Assembly: GCF_001941965.1 (NCBI RefSeq)
Contig: NZ_MKZO01000025.1
Location: 248,001-312,000, forward strand
Origin: Pseudomonas putida
GTDB taxonomy: Bacteria; Pseudomonadota; Gammaproteobacteria; Pseudomonadales; Pseudomonadaceae
Reading direction: 5' to 3'
DNA length: 64,000 nt
Shown here piece by piece: positions 10,739 to 18,385 of the stretch. The notes under the pieces were generated by a model that was not told the DNA's origin, made no database searches, and saw nothing but the letters and a program-made list of their open reading frames with translations. Both the position numbers and the translations under genes were made by a program. Position 1 is the stretch's first letter. The number at the start of each line of letters is the position of its first letter.

Positions 10739-11245
10739 TTTGGCCTTGCGCCGGCGCCACTGCCTGCCCACCCACCAGCGCCAATAGAGCATGGTCAGAC
10801 AGTAGGCGAGGGCGCCGAGCAGCACGCCACACACCACCGAACCCAGCAGGAACGGCTGCCACAGGGTCGACAGCTGCTCGGTGATCCAGTCGAAGGTGAT
10901 TTCCTCGGGCAGGGTGCGCGGCGGGATGCCCATCAGCCACGCGCCCATCTGGTAGGTGCAATAGAACACCGGTGGCATGGTGATGGGGTTGGTCAGCCAG
11001 ACCAGGCTGACGGCGATCGGCATGTTGCCGCGCACCAGCACCGCCAGGCTAGCGGCCAGGAGCATCTGCAGCGGCATCGGGATGAACGCGGCGAAGATCC
11101 CCACGCCCATGGCCCGGGCCACGGAATGGCGATTCAGGTGCCAGAGGTTGGCGTCATGCAGCAACCGACCGAGAAATCGTAAGGACTTGTGTTCCCGGAT
11201 GCTCGTCGGATCGGGCATGTAGCGTTTGAAAAGTCGACGCGGCAT
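10706..11245 (-). CDS. DUF2062 family membrane protein
   Basis: 179 aa with three hydrophobic segments (AMGVGIFAAFIPMPLQMLLA, VSLVWLTNPITMPPV, LLGSVVCGVLLGALAYCLTML) and a basic C-terminus. The T-N-P motif in segment two is typical of DUF2062. No biochemical function is known. Start chosen at ATG 11245 (MPRRLFKRYMPDP), where homology begins; the frame is open upstream. Divergent from comEC and convergent with the ABC permease, overlapping its coding end. Confidence 0.88.
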   Translation of the reverse strand: MPRRLFKRYMPDPTSIREHKSLRFLGRLLHDANLWHLNRHSVARAMGVGIFAAFIPMPLQMLLAASLAVLVRGNMPIAVSLVWLTNPITMPPVFYCTYQMGAWLMGIPPRTLPEEITFDWITEQLSTLWQPFLLGSVVCGVLLGALAYCLTMLYWRWWVGRQWRRRKAKSAAHSAPADQ

Positions 11246-11389
11246 GTGGGGTCTCGGCGGTCGAAAGGGGGCAAGTATGCACGTATTACAAACTGTGCCC
11301 ATTCAGACTTTGTGACAATTAATAAGTGAGCCCTGCCCCGGCATGGACTAAGCCTGCTGGGTCGTTTGTGTTTCTCCGGGGTTGGGCTC

Positions 11390-13597
11390 ATGCGCACAAG
11401 GATGTTGGCGCTCTTGTCCGGGCTTCTGTGTCCGGTCTTTCTGCCCGTGTTGCCGTCTGTCGGTGCGCTGGTGATCTTCGCGGTGCTGGGGTTTTTGTGC
11501 CTGTGGCGGCGTGTTTTCCCGTTGGCTTTTTTCCTTTTCGGGCTGTGCTGGGCCAGCCTGTCGGCGCAGAGTGCGCTGGATGATCGTCTGGCGCGTGAAC
11601 TGGATGGCCGTACCTTGTGGATCGAGGGACGGGTGGTGGGTTTGCCGGAGCAGGATGGAGGGCGGGTCCGTTTCGAGTTGCAGGATCCCCGGTCGCGCCG
11701 TGCCGAACTGCCGCAGCGGGTGCGGCTGACGTGGCAGGACGGCCCGCCGGTCAACAGCGGTGAGCACTGGCGCCTGGCGGTCAACCTGAAGCGTGCGCAG
11801 GGGCTGCTCAATCCCCATGCCCTGGATAGCGAAGCCGCTTTACTGGCCCGCGGCATCGGTGCCCTGGGTTCGGTCAAGGACGGCGAGCTTCTGGTGCCGG
11901 CCAGCGGTGCCTGGCGCGACGGCATCCGCCAGCGTTTGCTGGCGACTGATGCGCAGGGTCGCGAGGCCGCGCTCGCCGCCCTGGTCCTGGGTGACGGGGC
12001 CGGGCTGGCACGGGAGGACTGGAATGTGCTGCAAGCCACCGGGACCGTGCACCTGCTGGTGATTTCCGGCCAGCATATCGGCCTGCTCGCCGGGCTCGTC
12101 TATGGCCTGGTGGTCATGCTGTTTCGTCTCGGCTGGTGGCCGCGGCGCCAGCCCTGGCTACCCTGGGCATGCGGCCTGGCCTTTGCCGCCGCCCTCGGCT
12201 ATGGCTTGCTGGCCGGGTTCCAGGTCCCGGTACAGCGCGCCTGCATCATGCTGGCGGTGGTGCTGCTCTGGCGTTTGCGCTTTCGCCACCTGGGCGTTGC
12301 CTGGCCAGTGCTGATTGCGGCCAATGGCGTGCTGCTGTTCGAGCCGCTGGCCGCCTTGCTGCCGGGATTCTGGCTGTCGTTCGCCGCAGTGGCGGTATTG
12401 GTGATGGTGCTCAGCGGTCGACTGGGGGCCTGGCCGATCTGGCTGGCCTGGGGGCGGGTGCAATGGTTTATCGCCATCGGCTTGCTCCCGGTACTGCTGG
12501 TGCTGGGTTTGCCGGTCAGTCTTGGCGCGCCCTTGGCCAACCTGTTCGCGGTGCCCTGGTTGAGCATCCTGGTATTGCCGCTGGCCCTGGCGGGAACGGT
12601 GCTGTTGCCGCTGCCAGTCGTGGGCGAAGGCTTGCTGTGGCTGGCGGGCGGTCTGCTTGGCTGGCTGTTCGATCTGCTCGGCGGGATGGCCGCCTGGCGT
12701 CCGGCCTGGATTCCTCCGGCATTGCCGCTGTGGAGCTGGCTGCTGGTCTGTATCGGTGCCGTTCTGCTGCTGTTGCCCGCCGGCCTGCCGATGCGCGTGC
12801 TGGGCTGGCCCTTGTTGTTGCTGGCCGGATTCAGCCCGCGCGAGGCGCTTCCGCCGGGGCAGGTGGATGTCTGGCAACTGGATGTCGGCCAGGGGCAGGC
12901 CTTCTTCCTGCGAACCCGAGGGCATGCGCTGCTCTACGACGCCGGTCCGGTGCGCGGCGAGGTGGACCTTGGCGAGCGCGTCGTGCTGCCGAGCCTGCTC
13001 AAGCTTGGCGTTGGCCAACTGGACCTGATGCTGATCAGCCACGCCCATGCCGACCATGCCGGAGGTGCGCTGGCGGTACAGCGCGGCCTGCGAGTGCGCC
13101 GGGTGATCGCTGGCGAGCCGGGCGAGGCGGAGGATCCTTGCGCGAGCGGCGAGGCATGGGAGTGGGACGATGTGCGCTTTTCCCTGTGGCAGTGGGCGGA
13201 TGCAGATGACAGCAACCAGCATTCCTGCGTATTGAAGGTGGAAGCCTCCGGCGAAACCCTGCTGCTGGCCGGTGATATCGACCGCTTCGCCGAGGACGCC
13301 TGGCTGCAAGGCCCCCAGGCAGGTCCGGTGGACTGGCTGCAGGCGCCGCACCACGGCAGTCGCACCTCCTCCAGTGCGCGCTTCCTCGATGTCCTGCGCC
13401 CGCGTGGCGTGTTCATCTCCCGTGGCCGCCACAACGGCTTCGGTCATCCGTCGCCCCTCGTCATGGCCCGTTACGCCGCAAGGCAGATCGCCACCTACGA
13501 CACTGCGCTGCTCGGCGCCGTGCATCTGCGCCTCGGCAGTTCCAGTGTCCCCCGTGGCCTGCGCGAGCAGCGCAGATTCTGGCGCGAACCGACATGA
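11390..13597 (+). CDS. comEC: ComEC/Rec2 DNA-uptake channel protein
   Basis: 735 aa inner-membrane protein thought to carry single-stranded DNA into the cytoplasm during transformation. Order: N-terminal helices and a DUF4131 OB-like domain (to ~200), the Competence domain with HLLVISGQHIGLLAG, many helices, and a C-terminal metallo-beta-lactamase domain with metal motif HAHADH at 551-556 and a later HHGSRTSSS. Both metal motifs are intact, so nuclease activity is possible. Start at ATG 11390 (MRTRMLALLSG) with GGGG upstream; an alternative start 24 bases earlier has no better signal. Head of a long operon reaching murB. Confidence 0.93.
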   Translation: MRTRMLALLSGLLCPVFLPVLPSVGALVIFAVLGFLCLWRRVFPLAFFLFGLCWASLSAQSALDDRLARELDGRTLWIEGRVVGLPEQDGGRVRFELQDPRSRRAELPQRVRLTWQDGPPVNSGEHWRLAVNLKRAQGLLNPHALDSEAALLARGIGALGSVKDGELLVPASGAWRDGIRQRLLATDAQGREAALAALVLGDGAGLAREDWNVLQATGTVHLLVISGQHIGLLAGLVYGLVVMLFRLGWWPRRQPWLPWACGLAFAAALGYGLLAGFQVPVQRACIMLAVVLLWRLRFRHLGVAWPVLIAANGVLLFEPLAALLPGFWLSFAAVAVLVMVLSGRLGAWPIWLAWGRVQWFIAIGLLPVLLVLGLPVSLGAPLANLFAVPWLSILVLPLALAGTVLLPLPVVGEGLLWLAGGLLGWLFDLLGGMAAWRPAWIPPALPLWSWLLVCIGAVLLLLPAGLPMRVLGWPLLLLAGFSPREALPPGQVDVWQLDVGQGQAFFLRTRGHALLYDAGPVRGEVDLGERVVLPSLLKLGVGQLDLMLISHAHADHAGGALAVQRGLRVRRVIAGEPGEAEDPCASGEAWEWDDVRFSLWQWADADDSNQHSCVLKVEASGETLLLAGDIDRFAEDAWLQGPQAGPVDWLQAPHHGSRTSSSARFLDVLRPRGVFISRGRHNGFGHPSPLVMARYAARQIATYDTALLGAVHLRLGSSSVPRGLREQRRFWREPT

Positions 13598-13660
13598 CAA
13601 CCTTCGGCAGTCACGGCCCCTATGGTAGAGTGCAGGACTTTTTCCGAGGGGGTCCTTACT

Positions 13661-14296
13661 GTGTGGGAATTGGTCAAGTCCGGTGGTTGGATGATGCTGC
13701 CGATCATTCTGAGTTCCATCGCTGCCATGGCTATCGTCGCCGAACGCCTGTGGACCCTGCGTGCTGCCCGCGTGACCCCGCCGCACCTGCTTGGCCAGGT
13801 CTGGCGCTGGATCAAGGACAAGCAGCTGACTACCGATAAACTCAAGGAACTGCGCGCCGATTCGCCCCTGGGCGAGATCCTCGCGGCCGGCCTGGCCAAC
13901 TCCCGTCATGGTCGCGAGATCATGAAGGAGTGCATCGAGGAAGCCGCGGCCCGCGTCATCCATGAGCTGGAGCGCTATATCAACGCCCTCGGCACCATCG
14001 CTGCGATGGCGCCGCTGCTGGGCCTGCTCGGCACCGTGTTGGGGATGATCGACATCTTCAGCTCGTTCATGGGCTCGGGCATGACCGCCAACGCCGCCGT
14101 GCTTGCCGGTGGTATCTCCAAGGCACTGATCACCACGGCGGCCGGCCTGATGGTGGGTATCCCGGCGGTATTCTTCCACCGTTTCCTGCAGCGCCGCATC
14201 GATGAACTGGTGGTGGGCATGGAGCAGGAGGCGATCAAGCTGGTCGAAGTACTGCAGGGCGACCGTGACGTCGATCTGGCCGAGGGCAAGGCGTGA
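13661..14296 (+). CDS. MotA/TolQ/ExbB-type proton channel protein
   Basis: 211 aa inner-membrane protein with three helices, a large cytoplasmic loop and the conserved MAPLLGLLGTVLGMI and GGISKALITTAAGLMVGIP segments. With the next gene it should form a proton-driven ExbBD/TolQR-like motor. I start it at GTG 13661 (VWELVKSGG), preceded by GAGGGGG at good spacing. It sits between comEC and lpxK, not beside tonB or tolA, so the partner energised is unknown. Confidence 0.9.
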   Translation: MWELVKSGGWMMLPIILSSIAAMAIVAERLWTLRAARVTPPHLLGQVWRWIKDKQLTTDKLKELRADSPLGEILAAGLANSRHGREIMKECIEEAAARVIHELERYINALGTIAAMAPLLGLLGTVLGMIDIFSSFMGSGMTANAAVLAGGISKALITTAAGLMVGIPAVFFHRFLQRRIDELVVGMEQEAIKLVEVLQGDRDVDLAEGKA

Positions 14297-14724
14297 AATT
14301 CCGGCGCAAGCAACGCGAGAACGTGGATATCAACCTGGCGTCGTTGATCGACGTGGTGTTCATCCTGTTGCTGTTCTTCGTGGTCACCACCACCTTCACC
14401 CGCGAAACCCAGTTGCGCGTCGAGCTGCCGGAAGCGTCCAGCGGCGCGCCGATGCCCGAGTCCGAGCAGAAGCTGGTGGAAATCACCATCAGCGCCGAGG
14501 GTGTGTATTCGGTGAACAACCACCTGCTGCCCAAGAGCGACCTGGCGACCCTGACCGAGGCCCTGCAGAAGGAGTCCGGTGGTGACACCAAGCTGCCGCT
14601 GGCGATCAGCGCCGACGGCAAGACCCCGCACCAGGCGGTGGTCACAGCGATGGACGCGGCCGGCAAGCTCGGCTTCAGCCATCTGCGCATGACCACGGTC
14701 GAGGCGGCGCCGGGGACGCCCTGA
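14293..14724 (+). CDS. ExbD/TolR-type biopolymer transport protein
   Basis: 143 aa with a short cytoplasmic N-terminus, one helix bearing the key Asp (NLASLIDVVFILLLFFVV) and a periplasmic domain. GTG start overlapping the stop of the ExbB-like gene by four bases. The helix aspartate is retained, so it should be an active stator partner. Ends TGATG with lpxK. Confidence 0.92.
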   Translation: MKFRRKQRENVDINLASLIDVVFILLLFFVVTTTFTRETQLRVELPEASSGAPMPESEQKLVEITISAEGVYSVNNHLLPKSDLATLTEALQKESGGDTKLPLAISADGKTPHQAVVTAMDAAGKLGFSHLRMTTVEAAPGTP

Positions 14725-15734
14725 TGGCCTTCTCCGACCGTCTGCTGCAGGCCTGGTACAAGGGCCATCCGCTGCTCGCCCTGCTGTCGCCCCTCGAAGC
14801 CCTGTACCGCAAGGTGGTGCGCGGCAAGCGCCAGCGCTTCCTGGCGGGCGAGGGCATGATCTATCGCGCGCCGGTGCCGGTGCTGGTGGTGGGCAACATC
14901 ACCGTCGGCGGCACCGGCAAGACGCCGCTGATCCTCTTTCTGATCGAGCATTGCCGCCAGCGCGGGCTCAAGGTGGGCGTGGTCAGCCGTGGCTACGGGG
15001 CCAAGCCGCCGCAGTTGCCGTGGCGGGTGCGGGCCGAGCAGCCGGCTGAACACGCGGGTGATGAACCCTTGCTGATCGTGCAGCGCAGCGGCGTGCCGCT
15101 GATGATCGATCCGGACCGTTCCCAGGCCGTGCGCGCGCTGCTCGAGGCCGAGCCGCTGGACCTGATCCTCTGCGACGACGGCATGCAGCATTACCGCCTG
15201 GCCCGGGATCTGGAACTGGTACTGATCGACGCCGCCCGCGGCCTTGGCAATCGCCGTTGCCTGCCGGCCGGACCGCTGCGTGAGCCGGTCGAGCGTCTGG
15301 CCGAGGTGGATGCATTGCTCTACAACGGCGCCACGGCCGATCGCGATGACGGTTTTGCCTTTACCCTCCAGCCCACTGCGCTGGTCAATCTGCGCAGCGG
15401 CGAGCGTCGCCCGCTGACGCATTTCCCTGCCGGGCAGGCCCTGCACGCGGTGGCCGGGATCGGCAACCCGCAGCGCTTCTTCAATACCCTGCGCGGACTG
15501 GACTGGAAGCCGGTCGAGCATCCCTTCGCCGATCATGCCGCCTTCAGCGCCGAAGCCCTGGCCTTCACGCCGTCTTTGCCGCTGGTGATGACCGAGAAGG
15601 ATGCTGTCAAATGCCGCAGTTTCGCGGCGGATGACTGGTGGTATCTTGCCGTGGACGCGCAGCCGTCGCCGGCCTTCGTGGGTTGGCTCGACGCGCAACT
15701 GTCACGCCTGCTGCCGAACGTCCGGCAGCCCTGA
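14724..15734 (+). CDS. lpxK: Tetraacyldisaccharide 4'-kinase
   Basis: 336 aa membrane-associated kinase that phosphorylates the 4' position of the lipid A disaccharide (Raetz pathway). The P-loop is GNITVGGTGKTP at 57-68, followed by VVSRGYG and the LILCDDGMQHYRLARD active region. The start overlaps the exbD stop by one base. The following kdsB makes CMP-KDO, the sugar donor for the step after LpxK, so the operon order follows the pathway. Confidence 0.95.
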   Translation: MAFSDRLLQAWYKGHPLLALLSPLEALYRKVVRGKRQRFLAGEGMIYRAPVPVLVVGNITVGGTGKTPLILFLIEHCRQRGLKVGVVSRGYGAKPPQLPWRVRAEQPAEHAGDEPLLIVQRSGVPLMIDPDRSQAVRALLEAEPLDLILCDDGMQHYRLARDLELVLIDAARGLGNRRCLPAGPLREPVERLAEVDALLYNGATADRDDGFAFTLQPTALVNLRSGERRPLTHFPAGQALHAVAGIGNPQRFFNTLRGLDWKPVEHPFADHAAFSAEALAFTPSLPLVMTEKDAVKCRSFAADDWWYLAVDAQPSPAFVGWLDAQLSRLLPNVRQP

Positions 15735-15771
15735 TTCTTTTCGTTTTCGGCCACCGGCCTGAGGAACAACC

Positions 15772-15957
15772 ATGGACACCAAACTGCTCGATATCCTCGC
15801 TTGCCCGATCACCAAGGGCCCGCTCAAGCTCAGCGCCGACAAGACCGAGCTGATCAGCAAGGGCGCCGGCCTGGCCTACCCGATTCGCGACGGCATCCCG
15901 GTGATGCTGGAAAGCGAAGCCCGCACCCTGAGCGACGACGAGCGCCTGGACAAATGA
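15772..15957 (+). CDS. Trm112/UPF0434 small protein (YcaR-like)
   Basis: 61 aa Trm112-like zinc-ribbon-fold protein (MDTKLLDILACPITKGPL ... LAYPIRDGIPVML). Only one of the usual metal-binding cysteines remains (Cys11), as in many bacterial members. Located between lpxK and kdsB as in many gammaproteobacteria; role unclear. Overlaps kdsB by ATGA. Confidence 0.9.
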   Translation: MDTKLLDILACPITKGPLKLSADKTELISKGAGLAYPIRDGIPVMLESEARTLSDDERLDK

Positions 15958-16718
15958 GCCTGGCCTTTACCGTGGTGATTCCGGCACGCCTGCGCTCGAC
16001 GCGGCTGCCGAACAAGCCGCTGCTGCTGATCGCCGGCAAGCCGATGATCCAGCATGTCTGGGAGCAGGCACGCAAGAGCAGCGCCAATCGCGTGGTCATC
16101 GCCACCGATGACGCGAGCATCGTCGAGGCCTGCAAGGCATTTGGCGCCGAGGTCCTGCTGACCCGTGCCGACCATGAATCCGGCACTGACCGCCTGGCTG
16201 AAGTGGCCGCGGCGCTCGGCCTGCCTGCCGATGCCATCGTGGTCAATGTGCAGGGCGATGAGCCGCTGATTCCGCCGTCGATCATCGACCAGGTGGCCGC
16301 CAACCTGGCTGCCCATCCGGAAGCCGGTATCGCCACCCTCGGCGAGCCGCTGGAGTCGGTCGAGGCGCTGTTCAATCCCAATGTGGTCAAGGTAGTTGCC
16401 GACCTCAATGGCCTGGCCCTGACCTTCAGCCGTGCGCCGCTGCCCTGGGCCCGCGATGCGCTGGCGCAAACGCGCGAGCAACTGCCGGAAGGCGTGCCAT
16501 ATCGCCGCCATATCGGCATGTACGCCTACCGTGCCGGCTTCCTTCAGGACTTCGTCGGCTGGGGCCCATGCTGGCTGGAGAAGACCGAGGCCCTGGAGCA
16601 GTTGCGTGCCCTCTGGCATGGCGTGCGCATTCACGTCGCCGACGCCCTGGAAGCGCCGCCAGTGGGTGTCGACACCGCGGAAGACCTCGAGCGCGTACGG
16701 CGCTTGCTGGAGGTCTGA
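15954..16718 (+). CDS. kdsB: CMP-KDO synthetase (3-deoxy-manno-octulosonate cytidylyltransferase)
   Basis: 254 aa cytosolic enzyme activating KDO with CTP for lipopolysaccharide inner core synthesis. Nucleotide-binding motif PARLRSTRLPNKPL near residue 8, then VVNVQGDEPLIPP and YRRHIGMYAYR. ATG 15954 overlaps the ycaR stop; the frame is open upstream without homology. Stop shares bases with the next start (TGATG). Confidence 0.95.
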   Translation: MSLAFTVVIPARLRSTRLPNKPLLLIAGKPMIQHVWEQARKSSANRVVIATDDASIVEACKAFGAEVLLTRADHESGTDRLAEVAAALGLPADAIVVNVQGDEPLIPPSIIDQVAANLAAHPEAGIATLGEPLESVEALFNPNVVKVVADLNGLALTFSRAPLPWARDALAQTREQLPEGVPYRRHIGMYAYRAGFLQDFVGWGPCWLEKTEALEQLRALWHGVRIHVADALEAPPVGVDTAEDLERVRRLLEV

Positions 16719-17182
16719 TGCGCGTCCTCTTCGTGTGCCTGGGCAATATCTGCCGCTCGCCGACTGCCGAGGGCGTGCTGCGCCATCAGTTGACCGAAGC
16801 CGGTCTGGCCGAAGTGATCGAGGTGGCGTCAGCCGGCACTGGCGACTGGCATGTCGGCAATCCCCCGGACAGCCGTACCCGGCGTGCCGCGCAGTTGCGC
16901 GGCTATGACCTGTCGGCGCAACGGGCGCAGCAGGTCGGCGTCGAGGACTTCAATCGCTACGACCTGATCCTGGCCATGGACAAGAGCAACCTGGCCAACC
17001 TGCAGGCGATGCGTCCGGGTCATGCCAGTGCCGAGCTGGACCTGTTCCTGCGCCGCTACGAAGGGGCGCTGGACGAAGTCCCGGATCCTTACTATGGCGG
17101 CGAGCAGGGCTTCGAGCATGTGCTCGACCTGATCGAGGCGGCCTGTCGCGGCCTGGTCATCGAATTGAAGGGGCGGCTATGA
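16718..17182 (+). CDS. Low-molecular-weight protein tyrosine phosphatase
   Basis: 154 aa. The CX5R catalytic loop CLGNICRS begins at Cys7, and the general-acid Asp is in DPYYGG near residue 120. Both are intact, so it should be an active phosphatase. Substrate unknown; the envelope operon (kdsB before, murB after) is the only clue. Linked by TGATG to kdsB and ATGA to murB. Confidence 0.93.
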   Translation: MRVLFVCLGNICRSPTAEGVLRHQLTEAGLAEVIEVASAGTGDWHVGNPPDSRTRRAAQLRGYDLSAQRAQQVGVEDFNRYDLILAMDKSNLANLQAMRPGHASAELDLFLRRYEGALDEVPDPYYGGEQGFEHVLDLIEAACRGLVIELKGRL

Positions 17183-18198
17183 GCGCCAAGGTTGAATCGC
17201 AGGTTTCCCTCAAGCCTTACAACAGCTTCGGTATCGATGCCGAGGCGCGCCATTTTGCCCAGGCGCGTAATGACGACGAGGTGCGTCAGCTGCTGGCCTA
17301 CGCTGCCACCGAGGACCTGCCGGTCCTGGTGATTGGCGGTGGTAGCAACCTGTTGCTGACCCGGGACGTCACCGCGCTGGTCCTGCGCATGAACAGCCGC
17401 GGCATCCGCGTGCTTTCGGATGATGGCGAGCGGGTGGTGGTCGAGGCGGAGGCGGGGGAGACCTGGCATCCGTTCGTGCAGTGGACCCTGGCCCAAGGCC
17501 TGGTCGGTCTGGAAAACCTCAGTCTGATTCCCGGCACTGTCGGAGCGGCGCCGATGCAGAATATTGGCGCCTATGGTGTGGAGATCAAGGATGTCTTCGC
17601 CGGCCTGACCGCGCTGGATCGCCAGACCGGTGACCTGCGCGACTTCAGCCTGCAAGAGTGTGATTTCGCCTACCGCGACAGCTACTTCAAACGTAATCCG
17701 GGGCGCTGGATCATTCTGCGGGTGCGTTTCGCCCTTAGTCGGGTAGCGCCGCTGCATCTGGACTATGGCCCGGTGCGCCAGCGCCTGGCGGAGCGGGGCA
17801 TAGAGCAGGCGACGGCCAGTGACGTCAGTGCAGCGATCTGCAGCATTCGTGCGGAGAAGCTGCCGGATCCGGCGGTGCTGGGCAATGCCGGGAGCTTCTT
17901 CAAGAACCCGGTGGTCAGTGCCGAGCTGGCCCAGGGTATCCGTGACGGGCACCCGGGTGTCGTGGCTTATCCGCAGGCTGACGGCCAGGTGAAGCTGGCG
18001 GCGGGCTGGCTGATCGAGCAGGCGGGCTGGAAGGGCTATCGCGATGGCGATGCCGGGGTGCATAAGATGCAGGCGCTGGTGCTGGTGAACTATGGCCAGG
18101 CGACTGGCGAGCAGTTGCATGAGCTGGCACAGAAGATCCAGGGCGACATTCTCGAGCGGTTCGGTGTCGAGCTCGAGATGGAGCCGAATCTGTATTAA
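17179..18198 (+). CDS. murB: UDP-N-acetylenolpyruvoylglucosamine reductase
   Basis: 339 aa flavoenzyme making UDP-MurNAc, the second committed step of peptidoglycan precursor synthesis. FAD-binding GGGSNLLLT at about 53-61, the GTVGAAPMQNIGAYG loop, and the catalytic serine loop AGSFFKNP. Length fits the type I (E. coli) class. Last gene of the operon; a REP pair and terminator follow. Confidence 0.96.
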   Translation: MSAKVESQVSLKPYNSFGIDAEARHFAQARNDDEVRQLLAYAATEDLPVLVIGGGSNLLLTRDVTALVLRMNSRGIRVLSDDGERVVVEAEAGETWHPFVQWTLAQGLVGLENLSLIPGTVGAAPMQNIGAYGVEIKDVFAGLTALDRQTGDLRDFSLQECDFAYRDSYFKRNPGRWIILRVRFALSRVAPLHLDYGPVRQRLAERGIEQATASDVSAAICSIRAEKLPDPAVLGNAGSFFKNPVVSAELAQGIRDGHPGVVAYPQADGQVKLAAGWLIEQAGWKGYRDGDAGVHKMQALVLVNYGQATGEQLHELAQKIQGDILERFGVELEMEPNLY

Positions 18199-18210
18199 AG
18201 GGCCTGCGCA

Positions 18211-18308
18211 GAACCTGTGGGAGCTGGCTTGTCGGGGCGCCGAACCGCAGCGATTGCGGTAGTGAATTCACCATGGCAATCGCTGGCAAGCCAGCTCCCA
18301 CAGGGTCC
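18211..18308. repeat. Paired REP element, TGAATTCA subclass, copy 2 (variant left arm)
   Basis: Inverted arms GAGCTGGCTTG... and ...CAAGCCAGCTC with the same GGTAGTGAATTCACCATGG spacer as the copies at 5039 and 50421. The left arm carries a replacement (GTCGGGGCGCCGAACCGCA) that breaks its pairing. Confidence 0.88.
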
Positions 18309-18334
18309 TCCGTTGTTCTTTCGGACCAGGTAAT

Positions 18335-18370
18335 AAAAAGCCCCGCCAGTCTTCACTGGCGGGGCTTTTT
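18335..18370. terminator. Bidirectional terminator between murB and rne
   Basis: Perfect stem AAAAAGCCCCGCCAGT / ACTGGCGGGGCTTTTT with a CTTC loop. The T-run on each strand lets it end both the murB (+) and rne (-) transcripts. Confidence 0.93.
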
Positions 18371-18385
18371 TTCAGCCTTTGGAAA

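Noticed and set aside
11246..11389. Promoter pair between DUF2062 and comEC
   Set aside because: AT-rich bits such as TTGTGACAATTAATAAG are present, but no -35/-10 combination with correct spacing could be chosen with confidence.
12158..14179. 673-codon minus-strand frame opposite comEC and exbB
   Set aside because: Gln/His/Ala-rich shadow with no domain; comEC and exbB are clear on the plus strand.
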